Positions 1-8,447 of a stretch of 57,440 nucleotides of DNA are shown here, in pieces. This DNA is from JANQPA01 sp964628385 (GTDB lineage: Bacteria > Bacteroidota > Bacteroidia > Chitinophagales > Saprospiraceae). The notes under the pieces were generated by a model. That model was not told the DNA's origin. It did not search any database and was given only the letters and a program-made list of their open reading frames with translations. Location of the stretch: positions 1 to 57,440 of the forward strand of contig CAZVOD010000019.1 of the NCBI GenBank assembly GCA_964628385.1, written 5' to 3'. The first letter of the stretch is position 1; every line of letters begins with the position of its first letter. The position numbers were made by a program, and so were the translations under genes.

Positions 1-354
1 GGATAATTCTATCGTTTTTCAATTAACCAGCACGCAAGCGTGCTGAATAGTTACGATAATGCTTTGAAATACAGTAAAGATCAACCCCAAATAAAGATCA
101 ACCTTAGTCAGCTCGGAGAAACAATACAATTAGTAGTGAAAGATAATGGCGTTGGTATCCCGGATGCCTATCAGGAAAAGGTTTTTGATAAATTCTTTAG
201 AATACCTACCGGTGATCGGCACAATGTAAAGGGGCATGGACTTGGCCTTAATTATGTCTCCGGAATTGTACAGCAGCATCGAGGCCGGATCGAACTGGAA
301 AGTCAGGAAGGCAAGGGTAGTAGTTTTTCCATTTTTTTACCAACTAAACAATAA
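1..354 (+). CDS. Sensor histidine kinase, C-terminal ATPase part (partial)
   Basis: This is the ATP-binding end of a two-component sensor kinase, cut off by the window edge. It shows a degenerate N box (NSYDNALKYS), a G1 box (DNGVGIP), an F box (FDKFFRIP) and a G2 box (GHGLGLNYV), in the usual HATPase_c order, and ends with a normal stop. It lies 8 bases before a response regulator, its probable partner. The frame that carries the domain is closed by a TAA at 4-6, while the next frame reads FQLTSTQA up to about base 40, which resembles the segment that normally precedes the N box. The N box is also shorter than usual. So the copy may carry a small deletion or frameshift near base 40, or a sequence error. 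The GTG at 40 is not a likely true start. Confidence 0.8.
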
Positions 355-362
355 CCGGACGT

Positions 363-1058
363 ATGGCAAATACCAAAATATTGTATGTAGAAGACGAACC
401 GTTTCTGGGAAAGATCGTGAAGGAAAGCCTGGAATCAAGAGGCTACGAGGTACATATGGAAACGGATGGCCAGATGGTGATGACTGCTTTTGAAAAGGTA
501 AAACCAGATATTTGCGTTCTTGACGTTATGTTGCCTAATGTTGATGGATTTACTCTTGGCAAAATGATTAAGGAAAAATTTCCCGAGGTTCCTATTATCT
601 TTTTAACAGCTAAAACACAAACGGAAGATGTGCTGGAAGGCTTCAAATCTGGTGGTAATGATTATTTAAAAAAGCCATTCAGCCTCGAAGAGCTGATTAT
701 CAGGATCAACAACTTACTGCACCTGACAAATAATAACTTTAAAATAAACAGCCAGGATAAAGATCACTACGATATTGGTAAATACCAGTTTGATCCCCTC
801 AAATATGAACTCAGAAAAGAAAAGGACGCTAGGAAACTATCACACCGAGAGACGGAGTTGTTAAAAATCATGGTGAGAAACCCTAATATCGCCATTTCCA
901 GAAAAGAAATACTCCTGCAAATATGGGGGGATGATTCTTTTTTCAATTCCAGAAACCTAGACGTATATATCACCAAGCTGAGAGGTTATCTCAAAGAAGA
1001 TGAAAACGTCCAGATTATCACCCTCAAAGGGGTAGGCTATCGTTTTGTAGTTGAATAA
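363..1058 (+). CDS. OmpR/PhoB-type response regulator
   Basis: A 231-residue DNA-binding response regulator. Residues 1-120 form a receiver domain: acidic pocket (VEDE, residues 9-12), phospho-acceptor Asp54 in CVLDVMLP, the conserved Thr in IIFLTAKT and the Lys in DYLKKPF. Residues about 135-231 form a winged helix (Trans_reg_C) ending in the typical TLKGVGYRF hairpin. The length is normal for the family. The gene starts 8 bases after the upstream kinase fragment stops, so the two form an operon and a likely phosphorelay pair. Nothing in the sequence shows the signal or the target genes. Confidence 0.93.
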   Translation: MANTKILYVEDEPFLGKIVKESLESRGYEVHMETDGQMVMTAFEKVKPDICVLDVMLPNVDGFTLGKMIKEKFPEVPIIFLTAKTQTEDVLEGFKSGGNDYLKKPFSLEELIIRINNLLHLTNNNFKINSQDKDHYDIGKYQFDPLKYELRKEKDARKLSHRETELLKIMVRNPNIAISRKEILLQIWGDDSFFNSRNLDVYITKLRGYLKEDENVQIITLKGVGYRFVVE

Positions 1059-1060
1059 AT

Positions 1061-1945
1061 TTACTTGGCTTCTGTACCCGCTAGTCGCCTTTGAATATAA
1101 TTGATAATCCCGCTGGGTTGTAACCTGGTATTGGAGGGGCCCGAGCGGATATAGAATAGCTCTTCACCACTTTCACGATAAAAAGCTGGACGGGTAGCTA
1201 CGGCACAATCTATTCTGAAAATTTTCTTTCCATTGATATCCTCTATATCAAAATTAACCAGACTGGTAAAGAAGCTGCCAATGTGATTGTTAATCAGATT
1301 GATAAGGTCCAGACTGAATTGATCGATCTCCTTATAATTTTCAAGTTGGATGCCTACTATGTTTTTATCGTCTGCCACTCCGATAAAAAGAGTACCTCCT
1401 TTAGTATTCATGAAGGCTACCAGTGTTTTCAGAATCTTGACCATGGCCGAACGGGAAGGGTTAGCCTTAAATTCCACAGTTGCGTTTTCACCTTGCCTGA
1501 TGAGATGAATACTGGAAGTTTGTTGTCGGGCTTTAATATAGTCGATGATCTTCATGGTCAGTGACCGTACCAGCTTGATCCCTACTTTGGGATCAAATTC
1601 TTCAGGGTCAAAGATCTTGTCTCCTGAAAAAGCATACAGGGTAGAGTCACTTAGGGCCCGGATCGTCCCCATACGATAAGATTCTGTGAAGATGCCGATC
1701 TCTCCAAAGATATCTCCTCGCTTGTACACTTTTGTTTCACTATCTTTTAGCCGAAGAAGCAGTTCGCCGCCTTCTACCAGATAGAAGTGTTTGCCTTTAT
1801 GTTCAATAGAAAAAACCAACTGATTCTTGGAATAGCGTTTGGGCTCTGCCAATTGAGCAAGCTTTAGTTTTTCTTCATCATTGAATTCGGTAAAGACAGA
1901 ATTCATAGAGATGACTTCAACAACGTCTTTGATATCGATAGTCAT
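1061..1945 (-). CDS. cNMP-binding domain fused to AlbA-2/Schlafen-type domain
   Basis: A 294-residue protein of two parts. Residues about 15-125 look like a cyclic-nucleotide-binding beta barrel (FSIEHKGKHFYLVEGGELLL, then KRGDIFGEIGIF, the phosphate-binding cassette region). Residues about 150-290 match the AlbA_2 (divergent AAA_4, Schlafen-related) domain: ENATVEFKANPS, then FMNTKGGTLFIGVADD and a late FYIRSGPSNTRLQ. The protein has no signal peptide and no membrane segment. The AlbA_2 part usually acts as a nucleic-acid-binding or nuclease-like module; joining it to a cNMP sensor suggests ligand control, which is inference. It converges on the response regulator, with only 2 bases between the stops. 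Confidence 0.8.
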   Translation of the reverse strand: MTIDIKDVVEVISMNSVFTEFNDEEKLKLAQLAEPKRYSKNQLVFSIEHKGKHFYLVEGGELLLRLKDSETKVYKRGDIFGEIGIFTESYRMGTIRALSDSTLYAFSGDKIFDPEEFDPKVGIKLVRSLTMKIIDYIKARQQTSSIHLIRQGENATVEFKANPSRSAMVKILKTLVAFMNTKGGTLFIGVADDKNIVGIQLENYKEIDQFSLDLINLINNHIGSFFTSLVNFDIEDINGKKIFRIDCAVATRPAFYRESGEELFYIRSGPSNTRLQPSGIINYIQRRLAGTEAK

Positions 1946-2097
1946 GGCCTTAATTTAGAACTTTTGTAATCAAATAGAAGTAATCGTACCAATCAGATAA
2001 TTTTGATTTACTTGCTCAATGGAAGTTTAAAATAAGTAAAATGTTGACGTTGTGTAAAATCAAATCCAGAATTTATAAAAAGATTAATGGTTTTGGC

Positions 2098-2796
2098 TCA
2101 TTTTTTTAGCAGTTCCCTGGTTCCCGTAACAGCTAAAATTGATGCATAGCCAAAACTACCCAATCCCACCAGCGCGGCAGGACTTTCTGACCCAGCACAA
2201 ATAAAGCTGCAGGATAGCGAGCCGGTAGCAAATAATAGTCCACCTGCACTTAGCGCTAAAAGCACTTTCAGCCAGAGCCGTTGCTTTTTCTTTTCTTTCT
2301 TTTTAGCTTGACGAATCTTCTTTTTTAGCAAATGGCGCTCTTTCCGCAGTTCTCTCTTCATAACCCTGAAAGCTTTACGGGTATTTGACTTCATGGCACT
2401 CAGGCTCTTTATTTCCGGGCTATCAGTTTTTAGGCTGGTCCTAACAACCTGATAAGCCCTATTAGAATTGGTAGGAAAAAGCTCAAACAACACCCGGTTA
2501 GCCATACTAAGAAGGATCAAAAATATACTGCTTGCAATAAGTAGGTCCAGGACTTTTTGCTTATAATAACTTTTTTTCCAGAAAGGATACCTAGGATTTT
2601 TTAGTGGATAAAGAAAATAGGCCACCAAAAAAACTGTCCAGAGCAAGAAAATAGCCCTTTTTTCAATAATTATTTCATCTAAAAATAACAGGAAGCCAAG
2701 TAAGCAGGCAATCCCGACAAGAGCAATATGGATAAAAGTTAATAAAAACCTGGCTAAAACAACATGTTCACTGGCCCAAATGGAGATTTGCTTCAT
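2098..2796 (-). CDS. Membrane protein of unknown function
   Basis: A 232-residue protein that I do not recognise. Hydrophobic segments lie near residues 13-42, 48-65, 84-108 and 176-205. Between the third and fourth there is a strongly basic stretch (about residues 135-173), rich in Lys and Arg and probably helical. The last segment contains small residues and Cys (SLSCSFICAG). No catalytic motif is visible. It stands alone between genes on the same strand, with 300 bases on one side and 152 on the other. Confidence 0.6.
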   Translation of the reverse strand: MKQISIWASEHVVLARFLLTFIHIALVGIACLLGFLLFLDEIIIEKRAIFLLWTVFLVAYFLYPLKNPRYPFWKKSYYKQKVLDLLIASSIFLILLSMANRVLFELFPTNSNRAYQVVRTSLKTDSPEIKSLSAMKSNTRKAFRVMKRELRKERHLLKKKIRQAKKKEKKKQRLWLKVLLALSAGGLLFATGSLSCSFICAGSESPAALVGLGSFGYASILAVTGTRELLKK

Positions 2797-2950
2797 AAAA
2801 TGTTATCGTTATTATTATAATCCTGAAGAAAAATATGGTCTTCGAAACTCCGCTATTGATATTTACTAGCAACATCCATGCCGGATAATTCAAAAACTGC
2901 TACAGGAGCAAATCTTAGTGGGAAATATCGGAACTCGTTTGAAAGAATCT

Positions 2951-3289
2951 TTACTGTTGCTTCAGGATCACACTATCTTCGAGAAGGTCCAACTCTTTTA
3001 TCACTTTTTCATACACTACACTGAGTCGCTCTGGGTCCTTTCTCAGTCGTTCCATGGTTATGTCAAATACGGCGCGTTCTACGCCATAAAGCCCTAATAC
3101 TTGGTTGTAATAAATAATTCCAAAACTATCTTTAGTAACGCCGATAAGGTTTTGCATGGCTGCTTCTGCGATGTGAATATCTCTCAGAATATCAACTAAT
3201 TTTTCTTCTTCAATGGGAAGTCTTTTTTCTGATTCACAGGAAAAAGTACTCAGGAAAATAATTCCCAGAAAACTGATCAGTTTCTTCAT
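2951..3289 (-). CDS. DUF4296 lipoprotein
   Basis: A 112-residue lipoprotein. The start at 3289 was chosen because it gives a clean lipoprotein signal (MKKLISFLGIIFLSTFSC, Cys18 as lipidation site); a longer reading frame upstream has no signal. The rest has the compact helical pattern of DUF4296 (KLVDILRDIHIAEAAMQN, then a tyrosine-containing middle and a final FDITMERLRKDPERL), a family known from Bacteroidota. Function is unknown. It follows rlpA on the same strand (about 100 bases between the genes). Confidence 0.75.
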   Translation of the reverse strand: MKKLISFLGIIFLSTFSCESEKRLPIEEEKLVDILRDIHIAEAAMQNLIGVTKDSFGIIYYNQVLGLYGVERAVFDITMERLRKDPERLSVVYEKVIKELDLLEDSVILKQQ

Positions 3290-3386
3290 ACAATTTGACG
3301 AAATGTATAGCATTAAGGGAGGGAAGGCGATACCTGATAAAGTCTTCCTATCGCCTTCCCTCAAGTCTATTAGAATTCAAAAGATT

Positions 3387-4316
3387 TTACTCTTCGGTAA
3401 ATGAAACGACAAAGCCATTCACTTTGTATTTTCTTTTCAGGTCACTTTTGTAGCGATTGGCAGAAGCTTCATTGTCAAACATGCCCAAGATAATTTTATA
3501 AACCGGCTGAACGGCTCCCGGCTCAATATTGATATAGATGCTCGAAAAACCTTTGGCCTGATAATCTGCTACAGATTTCAGGACATTCTCATAGTTAGTT
3601 AGAGAAACCACCTGTACGCCATAGCCTTTGATTTCAGGCCTCATCAACTGAATTTTGTACAGCCCGTATTTTTGGTAATCATTACCTACTAAAGCGGCTC
3701 TGTCTGGCGACCTTGGCGTCATCTCCTTTTTCTTGGTCGGCGTCTTTGTAGTGCTGGTCGATTTGCTTTTTGCCGGCTTAGAAGAGCTACTACTAGTAGA
3801 AGAAGTGTTATTCTGCTTAGGTTTTGGTGAAGGCTTTTTTTCATTAACGGAGGCCTTCGGTTCATTAGTAGTGAGCGGAGTATCATCGTATTGCTGTGGT
3901 GCCGGCTCTTGTTCTTCGGGTTGCGCTGTATTGGAAGGGCGCTCACCTGCGCTAACATCAATTTTTCCTACTATTTCAACCTTTACTTCTGCAACTCCTA
4001 CCTCCAAAAGGTCTATTCGTGCGGCGGCAGCTCTGGATAGGTCGATAATTTTACCAGCGACGTACGGCCCTTTATCAGTAACAGTAACAACAACCGTCTT
4101 CTTGTTGTCAAGTCGCGTTACTTTTAATCGTGTACCTAAAGGATGACGTTTGTGAGCGCAAGTCAGTTTATTTTTATCGTAAATAAGACCATAAGCGGTT
4201 TCCCTACCATGAAATTGATCCGCATAGTAGGAGGCCAGTCCAAACTCCTGAGCACTTACTGATGAGGATAAGATAAAACTGATGGAGAAAAGACTAAGGA
4301 TAAGGAATTGCTTCAT
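3387..4316 (-). CDS. rlpA: RlpA-like lytic transglycosylase with SPOR domain
   Basis: A 309-residue secreted protein. It has a signal peptide (residues 1-22, ending SVSAQ), a double-psi beta-barrel RlpA domain (about 24-115: GLASYYADQFHGRETAYG, then CAHKRHPLGT and VTDKGPYVAGKIIDLS, with the acidic catalytic-site Asp), a long Pro/Ser/Thr/Lys-rich linker (about 125-210) and a C-terminal SPOR domain (about 228-307) that normally binds denuded glycan strands at the division site. RlpA proteins cleave glycan lacking stem peptides or support septum separation. The domain order is standard for the family. Confidence 0.9.
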   Translation of the reverse strand: MKQFLILSLFSISFILSSSVSAQEFGLASYYADQFHGRETAYGLIYDKNKLTCAHKRHPLGTRLKVTRLDNKKTVVVTVTDKGPYVAGKIIDLSRAAAARIDLLEVGVAEVKVEIVGKIDVSAGERPSNTAQPEEQEPAPQQYDDTPLTTNEPKASVNEKKPSPKPKQNNTSSTSSSSSKPAKSKSTSTTKTPTKKKEMTPRSPDRAALVGNDYQKYGLYKIQLMRPEIKGYGVQVVSLTNYENVLKSVADYQAKGFSSIYINIEPGAVQPVYKIILGMFDNEASANRYKSDLKRKYKVNGFVVSFTEE

Positions 4317-4582
4317 TACAGTTTCTATTTTTATTAAAATTAAATATCGCTAAATTTAATGGGTTTAAATAAATGATGAAATAGCTTAATGAAAAAATAA
4401 GCTTCTCACGCTAAAGTTTTTATCAAACTACCGTGTACAAATGAAGGGGCAGGGAACACTCATGATTACTCCATACCATCATTGGCATTATAAGTCTAAT
4501 GTAACCAAGGTTAAAGCTAGTATTTTAACTTTAAGCAGAAGCCTTTATAAGAATGTTTTGTGTTAAGTGATTATTTTCTGAC

Positions 4583-5221
4583 TTACATAAAAAATGCCTG
4601 AATACCCTGTACTATGCCAATAAAAATCAAAAAGATGCCAATCACCTTATTGGTGAGGCTAGTGATTTTCCTGGATTTTTTACTGATGCGGTGGCTGAGG
4701 AAAGTGAAAAGCAGAAGCCCCAAAAACTTCCCTACAGAAACACCTATTGCAAAGGAAACAATAATACTCAAGGGTTGATCAGCATTGATAGGGATCATTT
4801 GAACAGTTTCTAGGTAGGTCAGCACAAATACCCAGAAGGGTAAAGTCTGAGGGTTGGCCAGTGCAATAAAAAAGCCTTTGAAAAAATTGGCTACCTGGCT
4901 CTTTACCGTAGTTGTTTTATCCAGATTATCGCGTTTGAGCAAAAAAAACAGGCCCAGGCCTATGAATAGAACAAACGCCCCCATTTTTATGTAAGAACTT
5001 TTTTCAAAAAAGTCAGCTAACCATACACTGAAAAACATGGCAATTAATGCCTGGAATATCTCTACCAGTGCAGCCGCTGCCGAAAACAAAATGCCACACT
5101 TTAAGTTATTTCTGATTGTCGTTTCTACAACCGATAAATTAATCGGACCAAAAGGTATTGCACTTCCAAAACTCACGCTCAGGGCGATGAAAAAAGCAAT
5201 GAATGGATGTACTGCTGCCAT
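4583..5221 (-). CDS. LysE-family exporter
   Basis: A 212-residue membrane protein with about six hydrophobic helices. The N-terminal segment FIALSVSFGSAIPFGPINLSVVETTIRN carries the GPxN signature of the LysE/RhtB translocator family, which exports amino acids and related small molecules. A second typical block is ALANPQTLPFWVFVLTYLE (about residues 115-135), where LysE proteins have the NP motif. Length is normal. The substrate cannot be read from the sequence. Confidence 0.85.
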   Translation of the reverse strand: MAAVHPFIAFFIALSVSFGSAIPFGPINLSVVETTIRNNLKCGILFSAAAALVEIFQALIAMFFSVWLADFFEKSSYIKMGAFVLFIGLGLFFLLKRDNLDKTTTVKSQVANFFKGFFIALANPQTLPFWVFVLTYLETVQMIPINADQPLSIIVSFAIGVSVGKFLGLLLFTFLSHRISKKSRKITSLTNKVIGIFLIFIGIVQGIQAFFM

Positions 5222-5793
5222 AGTTGTTTGTTTGCTGCAGGTAAGTAAATCAATCAGTATCGCCTGCTGTCATCACGCTTTCTACTGTCCCTGATAAAGT
5301 TGCTCCCATCTACCTTACCCGTATAAAATTTGATTCTATTAGACCGCTGAATATAAATTCAGTTTGTCACCATACTGTAAAACCGGAGGTTTATCTCACC
5401 GAGAATTTTAACACCTTGACAAACCATTCCAGTATTTTTTCCGGTTTTCTCTAGATAAATCAGTGATTTTACACTGCCATAATCTAAACTTAACTTCAAG
5501 TATACAAATTCAAAACCGAATATTCTATCTTTGCAGGTCATTTTGGGACGGTGTAAGGTTTTTTAAGGATAAAAAAAGGGTCAATCATTTAAGTAAAAAG
5601 TAGAAAAACCGCAGGAAATAGTAATCCGGCAACTATTTGAACCAACTACAATTTAAAATTGTAATCTTGGTGATTTATTGCTCAATTGAGCCATGGAGGC
5701 GAACCCGGGATAGTAGTTGGAAGGATAGTTCTGGTATTTTTTGCATAAATAATTTTTTAATCAGTCGAAGCTAAAATAAATCAGGTAGCAGAT
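5222..5793. other. Intergenic region with structured leader before mnmA
   Basis: A 572-base gap between the divergent lysE-type gene and mnmA. No convincing gene lies here. A TAnnTTTG box (TATCTTTG, 5526-5533) is present without a clear -33 partner. The right part (about 5626-5735) contains nested inverted repeats, listed separately. The remainder is AT-rich with no further signal that I can support. Confidence 0.5.
5626..5735 (+). repeat. Nested inverted repeats upstream of mnmA
   Basis: An outer pair AACTAT (5631-5636) plus CCAACTAC (5642-5649) is complementary to GTAGTTGG (5713-5720) plus ATAGTT (5725-5730). Inside lie a perfect 8-1-8 palindrome, TACAATTTAAAATTGTA (5647-5663), which shares three bases with the outer arm, and CTCAATTGAG (5681-5690). 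The two arms of the outer stem have equal register with a short internal mismatch. This could fold as an RNA leader of mnmA or be a small mobile-type palindrome. No known riboswitch was recognised. Confidence 0.45.
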
Positions 5794-6894
5794 ATGAGTA
5801 AGCATGGCAGAGTGCTCGTCGCAATGAGTGGAGGAATTGACAGTACCGTTACAGCGATGATGCTGCACGAAGAAGGTTACGAAGTGGTGGGAATCACCAT
5901 GAAAACGTGGGATTATGCTAATTCCGGTGGCACCCAAAAGGAAACGGGCTGCTGCAGCCTGGATTCTATTAATGATGCCCGGCAGGTGGCAGTAGATATG
6001 GGTTTCCATCACTTTATCGTCGATATCAGGGATGAGTTTGGAGATTATGTCATTGATAATTTTGTGGATGAGTACCTGGCCGGTCGTACCCCCAATCCAT
6101 GTGTGCTTTGTAATACGCATATCAAATGGAGTGCTTTGTTAAAAAGAGCTGATGCGCTGGATTGCGAGTTTATTGCTACCGGTCATTATGCAAAAATAAA
6201 AGAGCTCAATGGCCGTAAATACGTGACCAAAGCAGTAGATGAAAGAAAAGATCAATCTTATGTACTTTGGGGACTTAGTCAGGAATGTCTGAACAGAAGC
6301 CGTTTTCCTTTGGGACCATATAAAAAGCCCGAAGTACGCCAAATGGCCTACGATTGGGGCTATACTGATCTTTCTAAAAAAGGGGAAAGTTATGAGATTT
6401 GCTTTGTACCTGATAATGACTACCGGGGCTTCTTGAAACGCAAGGTAGACGGCCTGGAAGAAAAGGTCGACGGAGGTAATTTTGTCAATACCAAAGGGGA
6501 AGTCATTGGTCAGCACAAAGGCTACCCTTTCTACACGATAGGGCAGCGCAAAGGCCTGGGTATGGCTTTTGGAGAGCCGATGTATGTTACTGAAATCCAG
6601 CCGGCCAGCAATACTGTTGTTTTGGGGACGGTAGAGGAGTTGGTAAGAAATGGTATGAAAGTTGGGCAGGTTAACCTGATGAAATACGCTGAATTGCCAG
6701 AAAACATGGAAGCAGTAACTCAAATCAGATATAACGATAGTGGTACACTCAGTAAGCTATCTATGAATGGTGAAATGGTAGAAATAGAATTTATGGCCAA
6801 TGTCAGAGGAGTGGCTCCAGGACAATCAGCCGTATTTTACGAAGGGGATGATGTTGTTGGAGGCGGTATCATTTATGGAAGCATGAATTTCTGA
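5794..6894 (+). CDS. mnmA: tRNA-specific 2-thiouridylase MnmA
   Basis: A 366-residue cytoplasmic enzyme that puts sulfur on C2 of U34 in tRNAs for Lys, Glu and Gln, activating the base with ATP. The N-terminal PP-loop AMSGGIDST (residues 10-18) binds ATP. The two expected catalytic cysteines are visible: Cys103 in NPCVLCN (with Cys106 close by) and Cys203 in YEICFVPD. GHYAKI and the C-terminal beta-barrel region are also standard, and the length is normal. It is followed by an unrelated lipoprotein gene. Confidence 0.96.
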   Translation: MSKHGRVLVAMSGGIDSTVTAMMLHEEGYEVVGITMKTWDYANSGGTQKETGCCSLDSINDARQVAVDMGFHHFIVDIRDEFGDYVIDNFVDEYLAGRTPNPCVLCNTHIKWSALLKRADALDCEFIATGHYAKIKELNGRKYVTKAVDERKDQSYVLWGLSQECLNRSRFPLGPYKKPEVRQMAYDWGYTDLSKKGESYEICFVPDNDYRGFLKRKVDGLEEKVDGGNFVNTKGEVIGQHKGYPFYTIGQRKGLGMAFGEPMYVTEIQPASNTVVLGTVEELVRNGMKVGQVNLMKYAELPENMEAVTQIRYNDSGTLSKLSMNGEMVEIEFMANVRGVAPGQSAVFYEGDDVVGGGIIYGSMNF

Positions 6895-7003
6895 TCTGTT
6901 GCATTAGCTTGATGTCATAACTGTATCAACCCTTTCAAATTTCTAGATGAGCTCTTGCGCGCTTACATTGGAAAGGGTTTTTATTTCCCATAAACTTCCA
7001 AGT

Positions 7004-7774
7004 ATGAACAACCGATGTTTACTAATGCTATTTTCACTGCTTTTGCTGGCAAATGCCTGCACTGAAGAACGCGTTGATGACTTTTCGCCTGAGCTTGAAA
7101 AAGAATTTTTTCCCTTACAGATTGGGCGCAGCTGGATCTATGAAGCAGATTCTATCATTTTTGATCCTCAGACCGATAGAGTCATTATTGATACGGTACA
7201 TTTTCAAATTCGAGAAACGATCACAGATACTTTTACCAACAATATTAACAATCTGCAATTTAAAATAAGGTATGAAGAGCGGCGGGAGGGGCAAAGCCAG
7301 TGGCAGCTAAAAAATATTTACAGCGCATTTACTGAGGATAATCGAGCTATCAAATCTGAAAACAACCTGGAACTCATAAAACTTACTTTCCCTCTCCGAG
7401 AAAATGAAAGATGGAAGAGTACCGCTTTTATTGATGAACGTGCTACAACCAGTATTGCTGGCGAGCCGATAGAGATTTATAAGGGCTGGGAAAGCCTGGT
7501 AATTGGTAGGCAAAATAATTATCAGCTAGAAGATTTTAACTTTGAGGAAGCCATTACTGTACAACTGGCCAATATGGAGAATATTCTAGAGCTTAGAAGG
7601 CTAGAGGAAGTTTATGCAAAAAATGTAGGCTTGGTGTTTCAGGAGTGGCAAATATTTGACTCGCAGTGTCAGGTGTGTTGCTCCAGCAACCTGGGTATTT
7701 GCACAGATGTGCCATGGGAACAAAAAGCAGAGCGGGGTTTCATTTTGAGAAAAAAATTAGTTGACTTTAAGTAA
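7004..7774 (+). CDS. Lipoprotein of unknown function
   Basis: A 256-residue lipoprotein. The ATG at 7004 is preferred over an earlier frame opening at 6947 because it begins a typical signal (NNRCLLMLFSLLLLANAC) with the lipid-anchored Cys at residue 19. The mature part starts with acidic residues and then FFPLQIGRSWIYEADSI, a pattern common in secreted Bacteroidota proteins of unknown role. A CxxCC cluster (CQVCCSSNLGIC, near residue 220) could form disulfides or bind metal. It is 9 bases upstream of rimM, so the two are probably cotranscribed. Confidence 0.7.
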   Translation: MNNRCLLMLFSLLLLANACTEERVDDFSPELEKEFFPLQIGRSWIYEADSIIFDPQTDRVIIDTVHFQIRETITDTFTNNINNLQFKIRYEERREGQSQWQLKNIYSAFTEDNRAIKSENNLELIKLTFPLRENERWKSTAFIDERATTSIAGEPIEIYKGWESLVIGRQNNYQLEDFNFEEAITVQLANMENILELRRLEEVYAKNVGLVFQEWQIFDSQCQVCCSSNLGICTDVPWEQKAERGFILRKKLVDFK

Positions 7775-7783
7775 AAACAACAC

Positions 7784-8299
7784 ATGAAATTCCTGGAGAT
7801 TGGACGTTTCAGAAGGGTTCACGGCCTGGAAGGAGAACTAAAAGTACAAGTCAAAGAAGAATTTCTGGAAGATATCCTGAATGTAGATTTCATCTTCGCT
7901 GACCATAATGGCCAAAAGCTTCCTTATTTTATTGAGGAAATTAAGGGAAATACCGACTTTATACTACGTCTGGATGGAGTGATAACAAAGGAAGATGCGG
8001 TTTTACTGGCCGGCAAGTCCATATTTCTTCGCCCCGATGATATTGAAGATTTTGACGAAAGGGATTTACCGATTATTGAGCAGTATAAATACCTCATAGG
8101 CTTTGAGCTTTGGGATAATGACCTGGGGCAGATCGGCCAGATAAAAGATTTACAAGAAATGCCTTTTCAGATCATGGCTTTGGTCAACTACCGGGATCAA
8201 ACAGTTCTGGTACCGGTCAATCAGCAGCTTATCCTCAAAATAGATAAAGAAAATAAGACGCTCACCATGGACCTTCCTTCTGGTATTCTTGAGCTGTAA
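7784..8299 (+). CDS. rimM: 16S rRNA processing protein RimM
   Basis: A 171-residue ribosome maturation factor that binds ribosomal protein S19 during 30S assembly. The N-terminal RimM barrel begins FLEIGRFRRVHGLEGELKVQ. The PRC-barrel half follows from about residue 95 (YLIGFELWDNDLGQIGQIKD, then VLVPVNQQLILKID). Length is normal. In many bacteria rimM sits beside rpsP and trmD; neither is next to it here. Confidence 0.93.
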   Translation: MKFLEIGRFRRVHGLEGELKVQVKEEFLEDILNVDFIFADHNGQKLPYFIEEIKGNTDFILRLDGVITKEDAVLLAGKSIFLRPDDIEDFDERDLPIIEQYKYLIGFELWDNDLGQIGQIKDLQEMPFQIMALVNYRDQTVLVPVNQQLILKIDKENKTLTMDLPSGILEL

Positions 8300-8447
8300 G
8301 GTTTTTTACTCAGCCATATGGAACCTTGAGTTTCGCTTTTGACCTTTTATTGGGGAATGAGGTTGAAAGGAGGATTTTATTGGTAAAAGTCTATTCCTAA
8401 AAAAGGTTGACAGATAATTGAAATAAATCCTGGTATAAGTTGTCATA

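Noticed and set aside
3733..4146. A 137-residue plus-strand frame opposite rlpA
   Set aside because: It is the mirror of the Ser/Thr/Lys linker and barrel of rlpA, which has clear domains on the other strand.
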